The notes beneath the pieces are model-generated. The model was not told where the DNA came from. It did not search any database and was given only the letters and a program-made list of their open reading frames with translations. Shown here one piece after another: positions 5,190 through 5,748 of a DNA stretch of 5,748 bases. Where the stretch lies: contig JALSQL010000003.1 in the NCBI GenBank assembly GCA_026985435.1, positions 1-5,748 on the forward strand. The letters run 5' to 3'. The translations under genes and the position numbers were made by a program. The DNA is from Acidilobaceae archaeon. GTDB taxonomy: Archaea > Thermoproteota > Thermoprotei_A > Sulfolobales > Acidilobaceae. Within the stretch, counting starts at the first letter, position 1, and each line of letters starts with the position of its first letter.

Positions 5190-5748
5190 CGAAGGCCCGC
5201 AGCGAGGCCGGCTGCTACATGCCCGGGGGCTACAGTCCCGGCGAGTACAGGGTAACCCTCCACTTCAAGCTACACTCGACCATCAAGTGCGACGGGAGCG
5301 CCTGCCCGCTAAGCCTGAGCCTAGCCCGCGGCGGCCGCCACCTGCCCTACCTGAGCGTAACCATAGAGGCGAGGGACGCCCTCAGGGTTGGGGCTGGCGT
5401 GGACCTCCTCTACTGGGGCGCCAGGGTGGAGCGGGCCCCCGGCGGGGGGTGGGTGGTCGAGGCCCCCCGGCTCCCGGGCAGGGCTGACGCAAGGCTCTAC
5501 CTCCTAATCCCCGCCTCCCACGCGGGGCCCGCGGCGGGGGTGGGGAGGGTTGACAACGCCACCGCCGCCTTCCTCTCGATGGCGGGCGGCGCTAAGCCCA
5601 GGGTCTGGCTGGCACGCTGGCTCCCCTGGGCACTAGCCCTATCACCCGCCGTCCCCGCGGTCATAGCGGTCGCCTACTACGCCCTCCACGGCAGGGAGGG
5701 GAGGCCAAGGAGCCCGCCGCCCGTTGGGTTCCCTCCCCGGACCGGGGA
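5159..5748 (+). CDS. Continuation of the membrane-anchored protein, C-terminal part, open at window edge
   Basis: From about 5159 this frame (codon starts at 5159, 5162, 5165 and so on) is open to the end of the window and has the local codon style (AGG, ATA, CTA, C/G third positions). It opens with RSDLLHRLRLAKARSEAGC, then GGYSPGEYRVTLHFKLHS and TIKCDGSACPLSLSL, a probably beta-rich extracytoplasmic domain with three Cys. Next come VDLLYWGARVERAPGGGWVVE and ARLYLLIPASHAGP, then a strongly hydrophobic helix WLPWALALSPAVPAVIAVAYY (about 5624-5686) followed by a basic, Pro-rich tail. Together with the N-terminal piece this gives two membrane segments flanking one external domain. No independent promoter is seen. 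ATG 5219 would be the first internal ATG start if it is made separately, but it lacks a clear Shine-Dalgarno at the right distance. Function unknown; the end lies outside the window. Confidence 0.7.

Noticed and set aside
5287..5487. Plus-strand frame of 66 codons near the right end
   Set aside because: It overlaps the better frame that encodes the beta-rich domain and C-terminal membrane helix; its own product is Arg/Pro/Gly-rich.

Overview
The window reads as chromosomal DNA of a very GC-rich hyperthermophilic archaeon, most likely Thermoproteota (crenarchaeal, Desulfurococcales-like). The reasons are: arginine mostly AGG and isoleucine often ATA inside an otherwise G/C-rich codon set; frequent GTG and TTG starts; short GGTG Shine-Dalgarno cores; archaeal TATA-like boxes 25-30 nt ahead of starts; and a tungsten-type aldehyde ferredoxin oxidoreductase. 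No rRNA, tRNA, CRISPR array, insertion sequence or phage gene was seen.

Layout. (1) 2-889 (+): the 3' portion of an aldo/keto reductase whose N-terminus lies before the window. (2) 890-1185: a gene-free stretch with several short perfect hairpins. (3) 1186-1449 (-): a small one-pass membrane protein with a perfect C-terminal coiled coil. (4) 1450-1641: a divergent promoter region. (5) 1642-3540 (+): a full-length aldehyde ferredoxin oxidoreductase family enzyme, followed after 4 nt by (6) 3545-4327 (+), a calcineurin-like metallophosphoesterase. The two are probably co-transcribed. (7) 4274-4654 (-): a small polytopic membrane protein that runs convergently into the end of the phosphoesterase, overlapping it by 54 nt. 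(8) 4655-4796: a second divergent promoter region, with inverted repeats around the expected start site of the rightward gene. (9) 4797-5748 and beyond (+): an unrecognised membrane-anchored, probably extracytoplasmic protein whose reading frame is broken near 5157-5174 and continues in another frame to the window edge.

The genes do not form one obvious pathway. The aldo/keto reductase and the aldehyde ferredoxin oxidoreductase both act on carbonyl compounds but are separated by an oppositely transcribed gene, so a joint role is only a possibility. The most notable points are the frame break that coincides with a perfect 7-bp hairpin, the inverted-repeat cluster in the 4655-4796 promoter region, and two small membrane proteins of unknown role. 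I see no convincing new multi-gene system here.
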